NCBI GenBank assembly: GCA_014529385.2
Contig: CM043964.1
Coordinates: 103,248,587-103,312,586, forward strand
Length of the DNA: 64,000 nt
Origin: Adiantum capillus-veneris
Lineage: Eukaryota > Streptophyta > Polypodiopsida > Polypodiales > Pteridaceae
Reading direction: 5' to 3'
In this document: piece after piece, positions 8,866 through 19,453 of the stretch
Layout: every line of letters starts with the position of its first letter
How positions within the stretch are numbered: the stretch's first letter is position 1
The notes under the pieces: model-generated
What the model was told of the DNA's origin: nothing
What the model saw: the letters and a program-made list of their open reading frames with translations, nothing else
Database searches by the model: none
Made by a program: the position numbers and the translations under genes

Positions 8866-11800
8866 ATGGAGAGCCAACGCCAAATGTCTGGATATCCTCT
8901 TTTCTTTGGAGAGCCTGGAGAGGATGCTGAATTATTTTTAGCAAATTTCAAGATGTCTTGCCGTATCAAGAGGATAGTAACCGATCAAGAACGTGTAGAA
9001 ATGTTTGAGGTGGTCCTTAGGAAAGATGTTAGTACTTGGTTTGACTCTTTGCCTGAGGAAGTTAAGGGGAATTACACAGAAGTTTTAAATCGTTTTAAGA
9101 GATACTTCTTTGATCCCCAAAACACTCAGAAACTATGGCAAGACATTGTTTCTCATAAGCAAAAAGACTTAGATGACTACTACTTGTACAAGCAAGAGTT
9201 TCTACGTCTTTGGGCTCTATGGATACGAAATGTTGCTAACCCTGGTGATGGTGCAGAATTTTTAAAGAAGGAGAGGTTCATAGCCGGACTCTTTCCTGAC
9301 CTTAAGGTAAAAGTTGAGGCGGGTGCACCTGCTACTTTTGATGCAGCTGAAACTAGGGCTGCTGAGAAGTATAGGAAACTCAAGTGCTTAAGGGGAGAGG
9401 TTCCAATAGAAGGTCTTAGACCCAAAGGTAAGTCACAAGCATCAACATCGAGGGAGCTTCCTGAGGTAACGGCGGAAGTAATTGAGAAGTTAAACGAATC
9501 TTTAAGCAACCTGTCAATTCACCTTGCACAAGCTGTAGGTCCAAAGGGACAAGCAAAGAAGTCTGAAGAGCGAGATCCACGACCTAGGAGAGTCTTGCAA
9601 TGTTGGAATTGCGGAGAGTCTGGACATGGGATGTATAATTGTCCTTGGCCCCGTGGGGAGCCAGGGAGGCCTAACTTGAATTACCCAGTGATGAATGCAG
9701 GTGAAGGAACTGGTCAACAACCAAGGCTTCTACAAAGGCCAAATGGACCAAGACCACCTCCACAAGGGGTAGAAGGAGTTCCACCTTTGCCAGATCCAAA
9801 TGTGCATGTGGTAGAGGTGACAAATTCAAATAAGGTTGACATGGAAGCCAATGGAATTAAGCGTGGCCGAGGAAAAGGTAAAGAGAAAGAAGGAGTCACA
9901 TCACAGAGTGACCATGGACAAGGCAAGAAGGCAAAGGCTCTTATTGAGCTACCATCACCCAAGAGTCTTAAGGAGGTCATCTCATTCATTCAAAAGGTGA
10001 AGTATATGTCACGCTTCATTCACTTAGCCTCGGAGTTACTTCACCCTTTGCAAAAGTTGACACAACAAGTAGAATTTGCATGGTCTGATGAGCTTGAAGA
10101 GTACTTTTGTAACATTAAAGTCATTTTGTCAGAGCTACCAACACTCATGCCTCCTTGTTGGGAGTACACATTCTTTGTTAGCTCTAGTGCTGGGAAAGAA
10201 ACAATTGGTGCTGTGTTGCTACAACAAGATCCCCACAGTACAAGGATGCGACCCATCTACTTTGCTAGTAGGGTCATGAATGCTTTGGAGAGAGACTACA
10301 CAGAAGCAGAACTCATGATGCTTTCTCTCATGTTTGCGGTGAGAAAGTTTAGATCCTACCTGCTACCAAAACCTTTTGTAATTCTCACTGCAGAAAATTT
10401 GTTCCCTTGGGTGTCATCTCAAATGAATCTTAGTACTAGGATCTCAAAGTGGATTATGGAGTTGCAAGAGTTTCAATACTCTTTCAAGGTAGAAGATAGT
10501 GTGCGTGCACAATTGGCAGGGATTATCACTTATAGGGTGCACGAAAAGGAGATTAAGGTGCCTGAAGTAAAGACCCTACCATTGCCACCACCAAAAAGTA
10601 TTCCTAATGCTTTTACTTTGTTCTTTGATGGAGCTTTTCGTCGAGCCACAGGAAAAGCAGGGGGAGGGCTAGTGTTGCTCAACCCAAGTGGAGAGGTGGT
10701 CATGAAAGAGAAGTTCAATCTACCAAGTTCAGCTAGCAACAATGAAGCAGAATATGACACTCTACTTCATGGTTTGAAGATGTGCATTGGCCAAGGGATA
10801 CAACGCCTCATGGTAAAGGGAGATGCACTTCTCATTGTTAAACAGATTTTAGGCATTTGGGCATGCAAGAATGAGAGCTTACGGACAAAAGTTCATGCCA
10901 TTCGTAGATTTTTTAATCAATTTGAAGAAGTGCAACTATATCATATTCCTAGGAAACAGAATGAAGATGCTGATTTACTTGCACAACAAGCCGTTGCATG
11001 TGTAAAGAAAGAAGTGCAGGTCATCATGGTGGCGGCTGCTGTGAAGCAACCGAGGTACCAGGGATTGGAGTCATTGGCTCCCATCATTGGCTACATTTTG
11101 GAGGGTGAGTTTCCACCAGACTTCACAAAAGCTCAGAAGAGGAGACTCATGAAGAAGGCAAGCGTATATCTCTTCCTAGAAGGCTCCCTCTATCAAAGAG
11201 GGAAGGATCAAGTGTGCAGACGAGTACCAACTATCAAGGAAATTCCAGCCATTCTAAAAGGTTTGCATGAAGAGGCATGTGGTGGTCATTTTGCCCAAGA
11301 ATTAACTGTGAAGAAGATTTTTCTTTCGGGGTATGTTTGGCCAAGTTTGCATGTGGATGTTCAACATTGGTGTAAAAGCTGTCACACTTGTCAGATAAAT
11401 GGAAATAGAAGGTTGGTGCATGGCCCGAGGCAAATAGTGCTTGCAAATGGACCCTTTGAAAAGTGGGGCATTGATGCTATGGGTCCTCTGCCTAGGACAA
11501 AAAATCGTAAACTCTACATTCTAGTGGCTGTAGACTATATGACTAGGTGGGTGGAAGCACAAAGTGTGGCAAAGGTAAATGAGAAGACAGTAAGCAAATT
11601 CGTCTACACTCACATTTGTTGTAGATTTGACACACCTTTGGAGATTGTTTCTGATAATGGTCCAGGGTTTAGAAAAGGATTGCTCACAGAAGTTTGTGAA
11701 GAGCTTCACATTCTACATCGTCATAGCACACCATACTACCCACAGTCAAATGGTTTGGTGGAGAAGGCTAATGGTGTCATTGCAGGAATCATTAGAAAGA

Positions 11801-12489
11801 TGGTGCAAAACAAGACAAAATTATGGGATGACTTCTTGGATGGTGCCTTGTGGGTGTATCGAACCACATATAGGGAAGCCACGGAGTTCACACCATTTCA
11901 CTTGGTCTATGGTCAAGAGGCTTTACAGCCAATTGAGCTAAACATTCCAACAATGCGACTTCATGGCAAATCAGCACAAGATGATCAAGAGGTATGGATG
12001 GATCGACTTCTTACGTTAGTGGAGCTTGAGTGGAAAAGAGAAGCAGCATACGAGTGCTACAAGAGGAAGGCCACACAAGCGAAAGAAACGCACGACAAGA
12101 AACTGAAGGACAAAGGCATCAAGGAAGGAGAGCTTGTGCTAAGGTATGACAATCGACTTGACAATCGTTTTGATGCCAAGTTTGAAACTAGATGGCAAGG
12201 GCCATACATAGTCAAGAAGGCTTTCAATTCTAGCTACTATCAGCTTATGGACTTGAATGGTAAAGAGCTCTCCAAGAAGGTAAACGGGTATCGCTTGAAG
12301 CCCTATTTGAGTCGCCTTCTACCAAAGGATCTACCAAAGATCTGTCCAAAGGCCGCTGTCTCATGTAAGTATTGTTACATGAAGCATGAGTGTAACTCCA
12401 GCCAAAATTCTGAGGGGCCAAACAATGAAAATCTCGTCAAGGACTCTGAAGCGCTCTCTTTGGAAAAGATGCTCTATGATGGTACATGA
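8866..12489 (+). CDS. Gag-RNase H-archaeal-type RNase H-integrase polyprotein without protease or RT (element C)
   Basis: One open frame of 1207 codons. Residues 1-175 are a Ty3-type gag capsid domain, and 246-259 are a CCHC knuckle (CWNCGESGHGMYNC). From residue 359 (SPKSLKEVISFI) the sequence matches the RT connection region and first RNase H; that RNase H has lost key acidic residues (SSSAG where DASG is usual). The second RNase H has all four acidic residues: D588, E627, D653, D703. Integrase follows: an HHCC finger starting at H801/H808, then D870, D930 and E966, with exactly 35 residues between the last two. The protease and RT palm and fingers are absent, yet the frame is intact. Tat elements are known to carry this dual RNase H. 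It lies 49 bases after the leader gene. Confidence 0.93.
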   Translation: MESQRQMSGYPLFFGEPGEDAELFLANFKMSCRIKRIVTDQERVEMFEVVLRKDVSTWFDSLPEEVKGNYTEVLNRFKRYFFDPQNTQKLWQDIVSHKQKDLDDYYLYKQEFLRLWALWIRNVANPGDGAEFLKKERFIAGLFPDLKVKVEAGAPATFDAAETRAAEKYRKLKCLRGEVPIEGLRPKGKSQASTSRELPEVTAEVIEKLNESLSNLSIHLAQAVGPKGQAKKSEERDPRPRRVLQCWNCGESGHGMYNCPWPRGEPGRPNLNYPVMNAGEGTGQQPRLLQRPNGPRPPPQGVEGVPPLPDPNVHVVEVTNSNKVDMEANGIKRGRGKGKEKEGVTSQSDHGQGKKAKALIELPSPKSLKEVISFIQKVKYMSRFIHLASELLHPLQKLTQQVEFAWSDELEEYFCNIKVILSELPTLMPPCWEYTFFVSSSAGKETIGAVLLQQDPHSTRMRPIYFASRVMNALERDYTEAELMMLSLMFAVRKFRSYLLPKPFVILTAENLFPWVSSQMNLSTRISKWIMELQEFQYSFKVEDSVRAQLAGIITYRVHEKEIKVPEVKTLPLPPPKSIPNAFTLFFDGAFRRATGKAGGGLVLLNPSGEVVMKEKFNLPSSASNNEAEYDTLLHGLKMCIGQGIQRLMVKGDALLIVKQILGIWACKNESLRTKVHAIRRFFNQFEEVQLYHIPRKQNEDADLLAQQAVACVKKEVQVIMVAAAVKQPRYQGLESLAPIIGYILEGEFPPDFTKAQKRRLMKKASVYLFLEGSLYQRGKDQVCRRVPTIKEIPAILKGLHEEACGGHFAQELTVKKIFLSGYVWPSLHVDVQHWCKSCHTCQINGNRRLVHGPRQIVLANGPFEKWGIDAMGPLPRTKNRKLYILVAVDYMTRWVEAQSVAKVNEKTVSKFVYTHICCRFDTPLEIVSDNGPGFRKGLLTEVCEELHILHRHSTPYYPQSNGLVEKANGVIAGIIRKMVQNKTKLWDDFLDGALWVYRTTYREATEFTPFHLVYGQEALQPIELNIPTMRLHGKSAQDDQEVWMDRLLTLVELEWKREAAYECYKRKATQAKETHDKKLKDKGIKEGELVLRYDNRLDNRFDAKFETRWQGPYIVKKAFNSSYYQLMDLNGKELSKKVNGYRLKPYLSRLLPKDLPKICPKAAVSCKYCYMKHECNSSQNSEGPNNENLVKDSEALSLEKMLYDGT

Positions 12490-12503
12490 ATATACCATCA
12501 TCC

Positions 12504-12513
12504 AGGGGGAGGG
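12504..12513 (+). promoter_or_regulatory. Polypurine tract of element C
   Basis: AGGGGGAGGG lies 4 bases before the 3' LTR (12518), the usual place for plus-strand priming. Confidence 0.8.
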
Positions 12514-14213
12514 CTAATGATAGCTGTTTTTTCGGCTCTTTGTAATTGCCACAGTGAGTTACCTCACCCTACCAAAATCACCCAAACACTGTGGCTATCC
12601 CTACCATTTCACTGTACATAGGCGTGCGTGAGTCACGGGACTTTTCCCATATCTTCTTAAAAACCCTCAGCTAGCTAGTCACTGGGCTAGGTGAGCCAAA
12701 AAAAATAAAAAAAATAAAAGTATATTATGGCCTCTTTGTGTGTAAATATTTCATTGTATATATGGCCTAAATATAGGGATTTTTAATAATTATTTTGGTA
12801 TTTTATTTAAATATTTCTACTTAGGTGTGTGTTTTATTAAACCTATGTACACCTTCTTTCATCCTCTTACACCATAATTATATTTGTTTTTTGGCCAATA
12901 TGTACATACTCTAACCTCATATTTTTCCTTTATACAAATCACTCCCACATTTTCACCCTCACCCTCGTGAAAACAAAAAATTGATTTCTACTCATTGGTT
13001 ACTTTTATTATATTATTTACTTGCATACCTTTTCCTCTTTCACCCAAAATAATTCAAGGAGGGACCATATCATATGATTCCAATATCTTTCCATATCCAT
13101 AACTCCTCCATATTTTTATTATTATTTTTACTCATTATTCTAACACCATGAGCTCATTGAGCTAAAGTCCATGAATAGTCCATACACTAGTCCCACCATG
13201 TATATCTTTCTTATTTCACCAATAATCCTCCTCCATGCATGGGTCAAGGGAAACTTGAATGCTTTGTATTATAATATGACAAAGGAGGGGCTCACTCTTG
13301 GATGCATTGTACAAATTCAACAAAGGAGGGGACCACTAAAAGACTTTTGCAGGCATAAAAAACAGGCTTTTTGGTGAGAATTTTGGCACCTATCTCCACT
13401 CCGAATTTGGAGCGGTGGTCAAAAGAGAAAATGTAGCCCACGCTCTGAATAATCACCCCAAAGTTTTTCATGATTTTTGGAGCTACCAGCTGTGAGCTAT
13501 GATTTTTTTAGTGGACCCCAGTTTTCCCATGCTATGCATCCACACTCTCTCTTCCACTTTATCATTTTCCTCTTTCACACACACTTCTCCACTCATCATC
13601 CCCATCTCTCTCACCACTCCTCTCTGCACACTACTCACCTTCTCCTCAACCTTGAAGAATAAGAGAAACCATGGTGAACTCATACCTCCCACACACAATT
13701 CCATTCCAAAATTGACCACCTAGTCTCATTTTTCCTCCTCCCAATTACCCATATCTATCAAAAAACCACAAAATTCAGCCTCTTCTCTTAAAAGATAGCA
13801 TCATGGTGGTTGATTACTCAGCTTCAATTACCTTGTCTCTCAAGGAAGGTCAAGAGTGGAGAAAAAATGTACCGTCAAAGCTAGTGGACTGTCAACAAGC
13901 GTCAAAATTGGCCCTACTCAAGACACTTGGAGCATCAACCTTGTAAGAAATCCACCTTTTCTTACCTCTTAAGAGTTTTTCTTCCTTATTTGTATCCTAC
14001 ATGGATACTCCCATTGTAAATATTCAATTCCATTTGTAAATTAATACTAACTCTACTAACACTAACCCACTATGAAAAGTCCTATTACCTCCATTTCTCT
14101 CCTCTCTCTTTCCCCACCAACTTCTTGATAATTCCAAGCAAAAGAAATTAGATAAATTGTTGAAAATCTAACCCAACCATGGTTAGAGGAGTAACCCTAG
14201 CCTTCAAAATTGC

Positions 14214-14220
14214 TATAAAA
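14214..14220 (+). promoter_or_regulatory. TATA box in the 3' LTR of C (TATAAAA)
   Basis: TATAAAAGG sits about 1 kb before the LTR end, which would leave roughly 970 bp of R and U5. The 5' LTR has TATGAAA at the same place. The promoter role is inferred. Confidence 0.5.
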
Positions 14221-14882
14221 GGAGGGTGTAGCTAGCATAAAAGGGGGGAGCCATAAGCAAGAGCACTATGCTATAACTTGAGAAGCCAAGCTCAACCTCA
14301 CTAGAAGGAGCTCTTGAGTGGAAGCTCATTGTCTTATGCATGTGCATGTGTTGTAATAGGGGATTAGCAAGGGAAATCTATGCCATTGTAAGAGAGAGAG
14401 TGATCATTCAATTGAGAGTAGGAAATCTATCATTTCTCCTACTAGTGTAAGCCCAACATTCGCTGAATCAAGGAGGGTGGATTTGGACTAAGCTTGGATA
14501 CTTTGTCTCCCTTCCAACGTGAAGTAATGGACAACAATGATGTGTAAGTGTCTTGGTGTTTTTTTTTGTTATGTTCTTGATAGCTTGTCTCTGGTGTTGT
14601 CATCAATCTAGCCATAAATCCCACATACTGTAAGAGGGCGACAGGGTGGAGAGGACTCCCCTGGCCTTAAGACAGTGATTGGGGTGGCTTTTCTTGTGAT
14701 GTGTTGTGGTGAAATTTACACAAGCTATGTTGAACAAGTACTAATCTCACTTTGATTTGTCATGACAGATTTGTAAGAAGGTATTAATGCAACAAGCACC
14801 CCCTCCCCCTTTCTCTCTCTTTCTTAAATATATAGTTGTGTTTGCTTGATCATTGCCGATACGTTTCAAAGCAGCCCGAGCA

Positions 14883-14885
<3 letters not shown>

Positions 14886-14957
<72 letters not shown>
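14886..14957. repeat. (CT)n microsatellite in the 3' LTR of C
   Basis: An uninterrupted CT run, the counterpart of 6868-6942. Confidence 0.95.
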
Positions 14958-14960
<3 letters not shown>

Positions 14961-15217
14961 TTAGTGTGTGAGAGTATTCCATTGGTGTTAGGGTTAGTGT
15001 AAATTCCTTGCTTGTTTGTGGGTTGTTCTAACGATTCTCCTCTTTTGCGTCCTAGTTCGCTCTTAAACTAGGTGGTGCCCCTTGTGTAGTTGGGATTTGG
15101 CGGTGGGTTTGTTGTTTTGGTTTGTGTTGTGTTGTGCCCCAGCCCCATTGAGCAGCACGGGAGCCTTGAAGGGTGTCTAGAGGCCACTCTTCTTGTTGCC
15201 CGCCCCGGACCGCCTCA

Positions 15218-15765
15218 GTGGCTTTGAACACTAAATTGAGAAGGCAATGTACCAAGTGTGTGAGTACGCGGCTTCCTTCCAAGAAGGAAAAGCATCAAAG
15301 CATGGTGTCATCTTTGAGGGTTGGTCACCCAATGGATATGGTGCTAATAGTTGCAGCTATGCTGGAAAAGAAGACGAAAGTGCAAGCATATGTGGATGGT
15401 GGTGCCCAGATGTGTGTCATGATCGAGGCTATCATGAAGGAAGCAGGAGTGAAGATGTCAGTGAATGCTTCGATCCGTATGAGGATGGCCAACTACAAAA
15501 AGGCAAGGTGTCTTGGAATAGCTGAAGATGTGAAGATAAAATTCTTGGGGATTGAGTTCTTGGTTGATTGCTACGTGATGCAAGCGGGTGATAATGCTTA
15601 TCCGATCATTTTAGGCAGGCCATGGCTTATAACCCTTGGCCCGCTAAGCAAGATTGGGGTACGGGCTTGATCACCATCCCCGACAAAGACAAAGGAACAA
15701 CCATTGTCTACAACATGCAAACACACAAGAGCCGTACACAGCCCCTAGTGGAGATGCAAGATACA
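15218..15765 (+). pseudogene. Protease region of A1
   Basis: The frame at 15173-15670 (its first codons lie in the LTR of C) holds a retropepsin-like domain. The active site reads YVDGGAQMCV, and the later hallmark is AYPIILGRPWL. The GG in DGGA replaces the usual T/S-G. A second frame from 15622 continues into the linker. The domain matches A2 27600-28100. It is cut off from gag by element C and the downstream pol is broken, so it cannot be expressed normally. Confidence 0.7.
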
Positions 15766-16045
15766 GACATCATGCCAACACGATTGACCCTTTGTTTCTA
15801 TCTTATTGAAAAAGATGTATTGGATTTGAAACTTTAACACCTTCCCTCAAGTCCATACACATCTATAATAAGAAAGCTAAAAACCTAAAACCAAACATGA
15901 ATTGAAAGAACCAAATATCTAATGTTGAAGACTTTTTGAAGAAGCCTTCCCTTATTCATGAACCTTGCATGAGGAGCCTTACCTTATTGCTTAACTCCTT
16001 CCCTTAAGGGAAGCTCCATCATGACAAGTGCTAATCTATGCTTGT
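15766..16045. other. About 280 bp present in A1 but absent from A2
   Basis: Aligning A1 with A2 (around 28137), this segment has no counterpart and interrupts the protease-RT linker. It contains no clear inverted repeats or target duplication that I can see. It may be an insertion in A1 or a deletion in A2. Confidence 0.45.
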
Positions 16046-17167
16046 TTGATAGAAACCATGTCATACTATAGTGATGCTTCATCTACATCATCAAAAGAAA
16101 GTGTAGAGGAAGGCTTGATGCAATTATGTCCTGATCTTTTTGGAATAAGTGTTGAAAAGGAAGCATTGGTGCATGATGTGAAGGTCAAGGAGGAGAAGGA
16201 TAGTCCAAAAGCAGTTGTAGAGCCTGCCAAAATAAACGCAAGGAGCATGCTAGGAGAGGACTTGACAGAGACAGAAAAAAAGGAGTATGAAGACATGTTC
16301 AAGGAATTTCCAAATCTATTCGCCACTGAATATACAAAATTGCAAGGAGATAAAGGAGTCGAGCATAGAACCAATCTAAAATAAGGTGCCAAGCCAAAGG
16401 TTCAAAAGCTTAGGAGGTTGGGAGTCATTCATGAGAAGGCACTTCATGAAGAGGTGACGAAACTTTTGGAAGCAGATTTCATCTTTCGAGTGGAGGAGTC
16501 CGAATGGGTCTCTCCAGTTGTTATTGTGCCCAAGAAGAACGAAAGATTTAGGATATGTGTTGATTTCAAACCTTTGAATGCTTCCACAAAAAGAAATCAC
16601 TATCCACTACCCTTCCTAGATGAAATCCTTAATTAGGTTGCAAGTCATGAACGTTACTCAATCATGGATGGATTTTTGGGCTACTTTTAGATCTTGATAG
16701 CGATTGAAGATCAATTGAAGACGACCTTCATTACTCCTTGGGGTTTTTTTTCCTACAAAAGAATTCCTTTTGGGCTGGTTAATGCGTATGCTACCTTCCA
16801 AGGATGGATGAATAGAGTATTTGGTCCCTACTTGGGTAAGTTCATTCGTGTTTTCATGGATGACATTGGGTGTTATAGCTCAAGGATCACACATTTGGAG
16901 AAGCTAAGGTTGAGTTTTGAAAGGCTTCAACAAGAGGGTGCGCAACTCAACCCAAACAAGTGTAAGTTTGCTCATGCCAGAGTCCATTTGCTAGGTCATG
17001 TGGTTTTGCAAAATGGAATAAAAGCGGACCAAGAGAAAGTCAAGGCTTTAGTGCTTATGGATCCGCCCAACAACACAAAGGATTTGGCATCATTTGTTCA
17101 TAAGCTGAGGTACTTGTCATGTTTTTTTGGATTTTATGTCAGTATGTGTATCCTCTCCAAAAATTGA
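16046..17167 (+). pseudogene. Reverse transcriptase of A1 (several stops)
   Basis: The order of Ty3/gypsy RT motifs is clear: WVSPVVIVPKK, RICVDFKPLN, NHYPLPFLDEI, TPWGFFSYKRIPFGLVNA and the catalytic FMDD near 16857. Stops interrupt it at 16382-16384, 16634-16636 (TAG) and 16688-16690. The TAG at 16634 is also present at the same codon in A2 (28679). The catalytic aspartates survive, but the frame is dead as written. It is followed by the connection region (MDPPNNTKDLASF). Confidence 0.85.
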
Positions 17168-18110
17168 GTCAAAGAGTCCAAGGGTTTGAGTGGAATGAAG
17201 ACATGCAATAGGCTTTTGATGGTATCAAGGAGGTATTGTGTGCTTTACCAACAGTGAATCCTCCTGACTTGCAATCAATTTTCTATGTATCTATCAGTGT
17301 GGGGTCAATAGCTTTTGGGTCGGTTCTCTTACAAAAGCAGGGAAGGAACTTCAAGCCATCTTATTTTGAGAGCAAGATGCAGAAGTAAGAAAGTTCTTCT
17401 CCATGGAAATGGAACTGGGTATTTACCTTGGTTCTTCCTTGTCAAAGGTTCAAAACCTATCTGCTGCTGCCCCAAAAGTTCTATGTGCTCACCACATCGA
17501 ATCTTTTAGTACAACATTTGAAGCCTAGCAAGTTCATCTTAAAGTGGACTTTGGAGCTTCAAGAGTATGATTTTGAGATTAAAGTGGATCATTCTGTTAA
17601 AGCTTACTTGGCAGACATAGTGGTACATAAGGGGGGGAAGCTTCCATCTTACCCAAGGGTTGACAAGGATGATCATGAAGAGGAAGTAGATATTACAGAT
17701 GTGTATACAATGATGTTTGATGGTGCATACAGGAAAGTTCTTCAAAAGGCAAGTGGTGGGGTAGTCATTAAGAACCCAAAAGGCAATGTAATCTTTTCTA
17801 GAGCTTACGATCTTGATGAAGCTGAAAGTAAAAAATGAGGCCGAGTATCTCACACTTTTCCTTGGGTTGAAGCAGTGTGTTGAGTTTGGATTGAAGAGGG
17901 TCATTGCAAAAGGGGATGTGTTGCTAGTCATGAATCAGTTGCTTGGTTTGTGGAATGTTAAGAAAGACAATTTGAAGAAGTGGTTTTATGGCATCAAGAA
18001 GCTTTTGCATGAGTTTGAGAAGATAAGGTTTAAGCATGTTTCTCGTGATCAGAATAAAGAAGTTGATGAGTTGGCTAGGGACAAGTTGGATGCCTTGGTA
18101 GCTCCTTTAA
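17168..18110 (+). pseudogene. First (degenerate) and second (archaeal-type) RNase H of A1
   Basis: The first RNase H is recognisable around 17170-17640, with FYVSISVGS where DASG is expected, so it was already inactive in the family; it also has frameshifts here. The second RNase H begins near 17710 with MMFDGAYRK (D), then EAEYLTLFLGLK (E), AKGDVLLVMNQ (D) and NKEVDELAR (D). All four acidic positions survive, but a frame change at about 17830 (SKK in place of the SNN of A2) splits it. Confidence 0.8.
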
Positions 18111-19443
18111 AGGTCAAGGAAGCCTTGTATGTAGAAAGGGAATCATTGCAAGATGTAGAGGTATTTCTTGGTAAAGGGCAATGTCCAGAGGGCATGTCAA
18201 AGGTTTGGCGTAAGAGAATAGTTGCAAAAGCAAGAAATTATACATTGGTAGGTGAGGATCTCATGCTTTATCACAACGATAGAATTTTGAGAAAAGTGCC
18301 GTACAAAGAAGAGATAGGCTTGATTTTGGAGCATTGCCATGAAGAAACAGGCCATCAAGGCAAGGATAAGGTTGTCTTTCCTGTTTTGAGAGTAGGTTAC
18401 TGTTGGCCCTCTATGATAAGAGATGCTTATTTTTGGTGCAAGTCATGCCATGAATGCCAAGTGTTTGCAAATCGAAAGCTTTTGGCTGATCCTCGAAAAG
18501 CTATAATGTCTTTTGATGCATTTGCAAAATGGGGAGTAGATGTTGTAGGTCCAATGCTAAGGACCAACAATGGCAAAAGGTATATCCTTGTGGCTGTGGA
18601 CTATTTGACAAAATGGGTGGAGGCAAGAGCAGTAAAAGATGTAACAGTAAGAAGAGTGCCCTCTATTTTATATGAACAGGTGTGTTGCAGGTTTGGAGCT
18701 CCTATGGTTATCATTTTTGATGGTGGACCAGGGTTTAGGGGAAAACTTGTTGAGTTGCTCTCATGGAGAAATTGAAAATTCAGCACAGGAATTCTTCTTC
18801 TTACTACCCATAATGCAATGGATTGGTTGAGAATTGCAATGGTCAAATTGTGAAGATGCAATCAAAGTATGATAGAGAGCATCCTAGAGAATGGGACTTG
18901 GACTTGGAAAAGTGTTTGTGGGCTTATAGAACTGCGTATAGAATGCCAACAAACTTTACACCATATGAGCTTGTTTATGGAAAAGAAGCTCTTATGCACA
19001 TACAAGTGTAGTTGGATTCCTTGAAGTTGTTGTGAAGAATGCAAGGTGAGCATAATGACAAGCTGCAAGAAAGAATTCTTTCTCTAGAGTTGTTGCGAAT
19101 GAATAGAGAGAAAGCCAGTGATTATTATCTTCAACAAGCAGTGATGACAAGGATGGAGAAAATTAATAAGAGGCTACCAGAGAAAGAGATCAAAGAGGGA
19201 GATCTGGTGAAATGAAGTATGATTCTTGCTTGGATTTTACTTTTCAAAAGAAGTTGAGGGACAAATGGTTGGGTCCATATAGAGTGAAGCATGTATTTCC
19301 TAATGGCACATATGAGTTGGAAAAATTGTCTGGTGAACGTTTGTGCTATAGAATAAATGGGTATCAATTGAAGAAATATTTTTTGAGGGATGTGGTTTCA
19401 GATGCAAATAGTCTCTTGGCTGAGCATAAATGCTCTACGTAGA
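18111..19443 (+). pseudogene. Integrase of A1
   Basis: The zinc finger is intact (HCHEETGHQG ... CKSCHECQ). The core has WGVDVVGP with the first Asp, then FDGGPGF with the second, and LVENCNG with the Glu in a different frame after a shift near 18775. The C-terminal domain ends around 19440 (LSGERLCYRINGYQLKKYF). Stops at 19009 and 19214 and several shifts make it non-functional. The region covers the piece that A2 has lost, so A1 is the only source of the A-family integrase core here. Confidence 0.85.
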
Positions 19444-19451
19444 GGGTGGGC
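19441..19451 (+). promoter_or_regulatory. Polypurine tract of A1
   Basis: AGAGGGTGGG lies directly before the 3' LTR. A2 has GAGGGTGGG in the same position (47638-47646). Confidence 0.65.
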
Positions 19452-19453
19452 AA

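Larger units (their letters stand above)
4500..15217 (+). mobile_element. Element C: complete, young, non-autonomous Tat-like LTR retrotransposon
   Basis: Near-identical 2.7-kb LTRs (4500-7203 and 12518-15217) begin TG and end CA. GTGG flanks both sides (4496-4499 and 15218-15221); the usual 5-bp duplication would need one changed base. A PBS lies at 7208 and a polypurine tract at 12504. The element sits in the gag-protease linker of A1, and the interrupted A1 sequence can be matched to the uninterrupted A2 near 27590. By eye I count about 15 substitutions between the LTRs, roughly 0.6%, so insertion is recent. Inside are a spliced-looking leader gene and a single 1207-codon frame without protease or RT. 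It must borrow RT, and presumably protease, from another element. Confidence 0.93.
12518..15217 (+). repeat. 3' LTR of element C
   Basis: 2700 bp, begins TGATAGCTG and ends CCGCCTCA like the 5' copy. I noted about 15 single-base differences from the 5' LTR plus a length change in the (CT)n tract. A1 sequence resumes at 15218. Confidence 0.93.
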
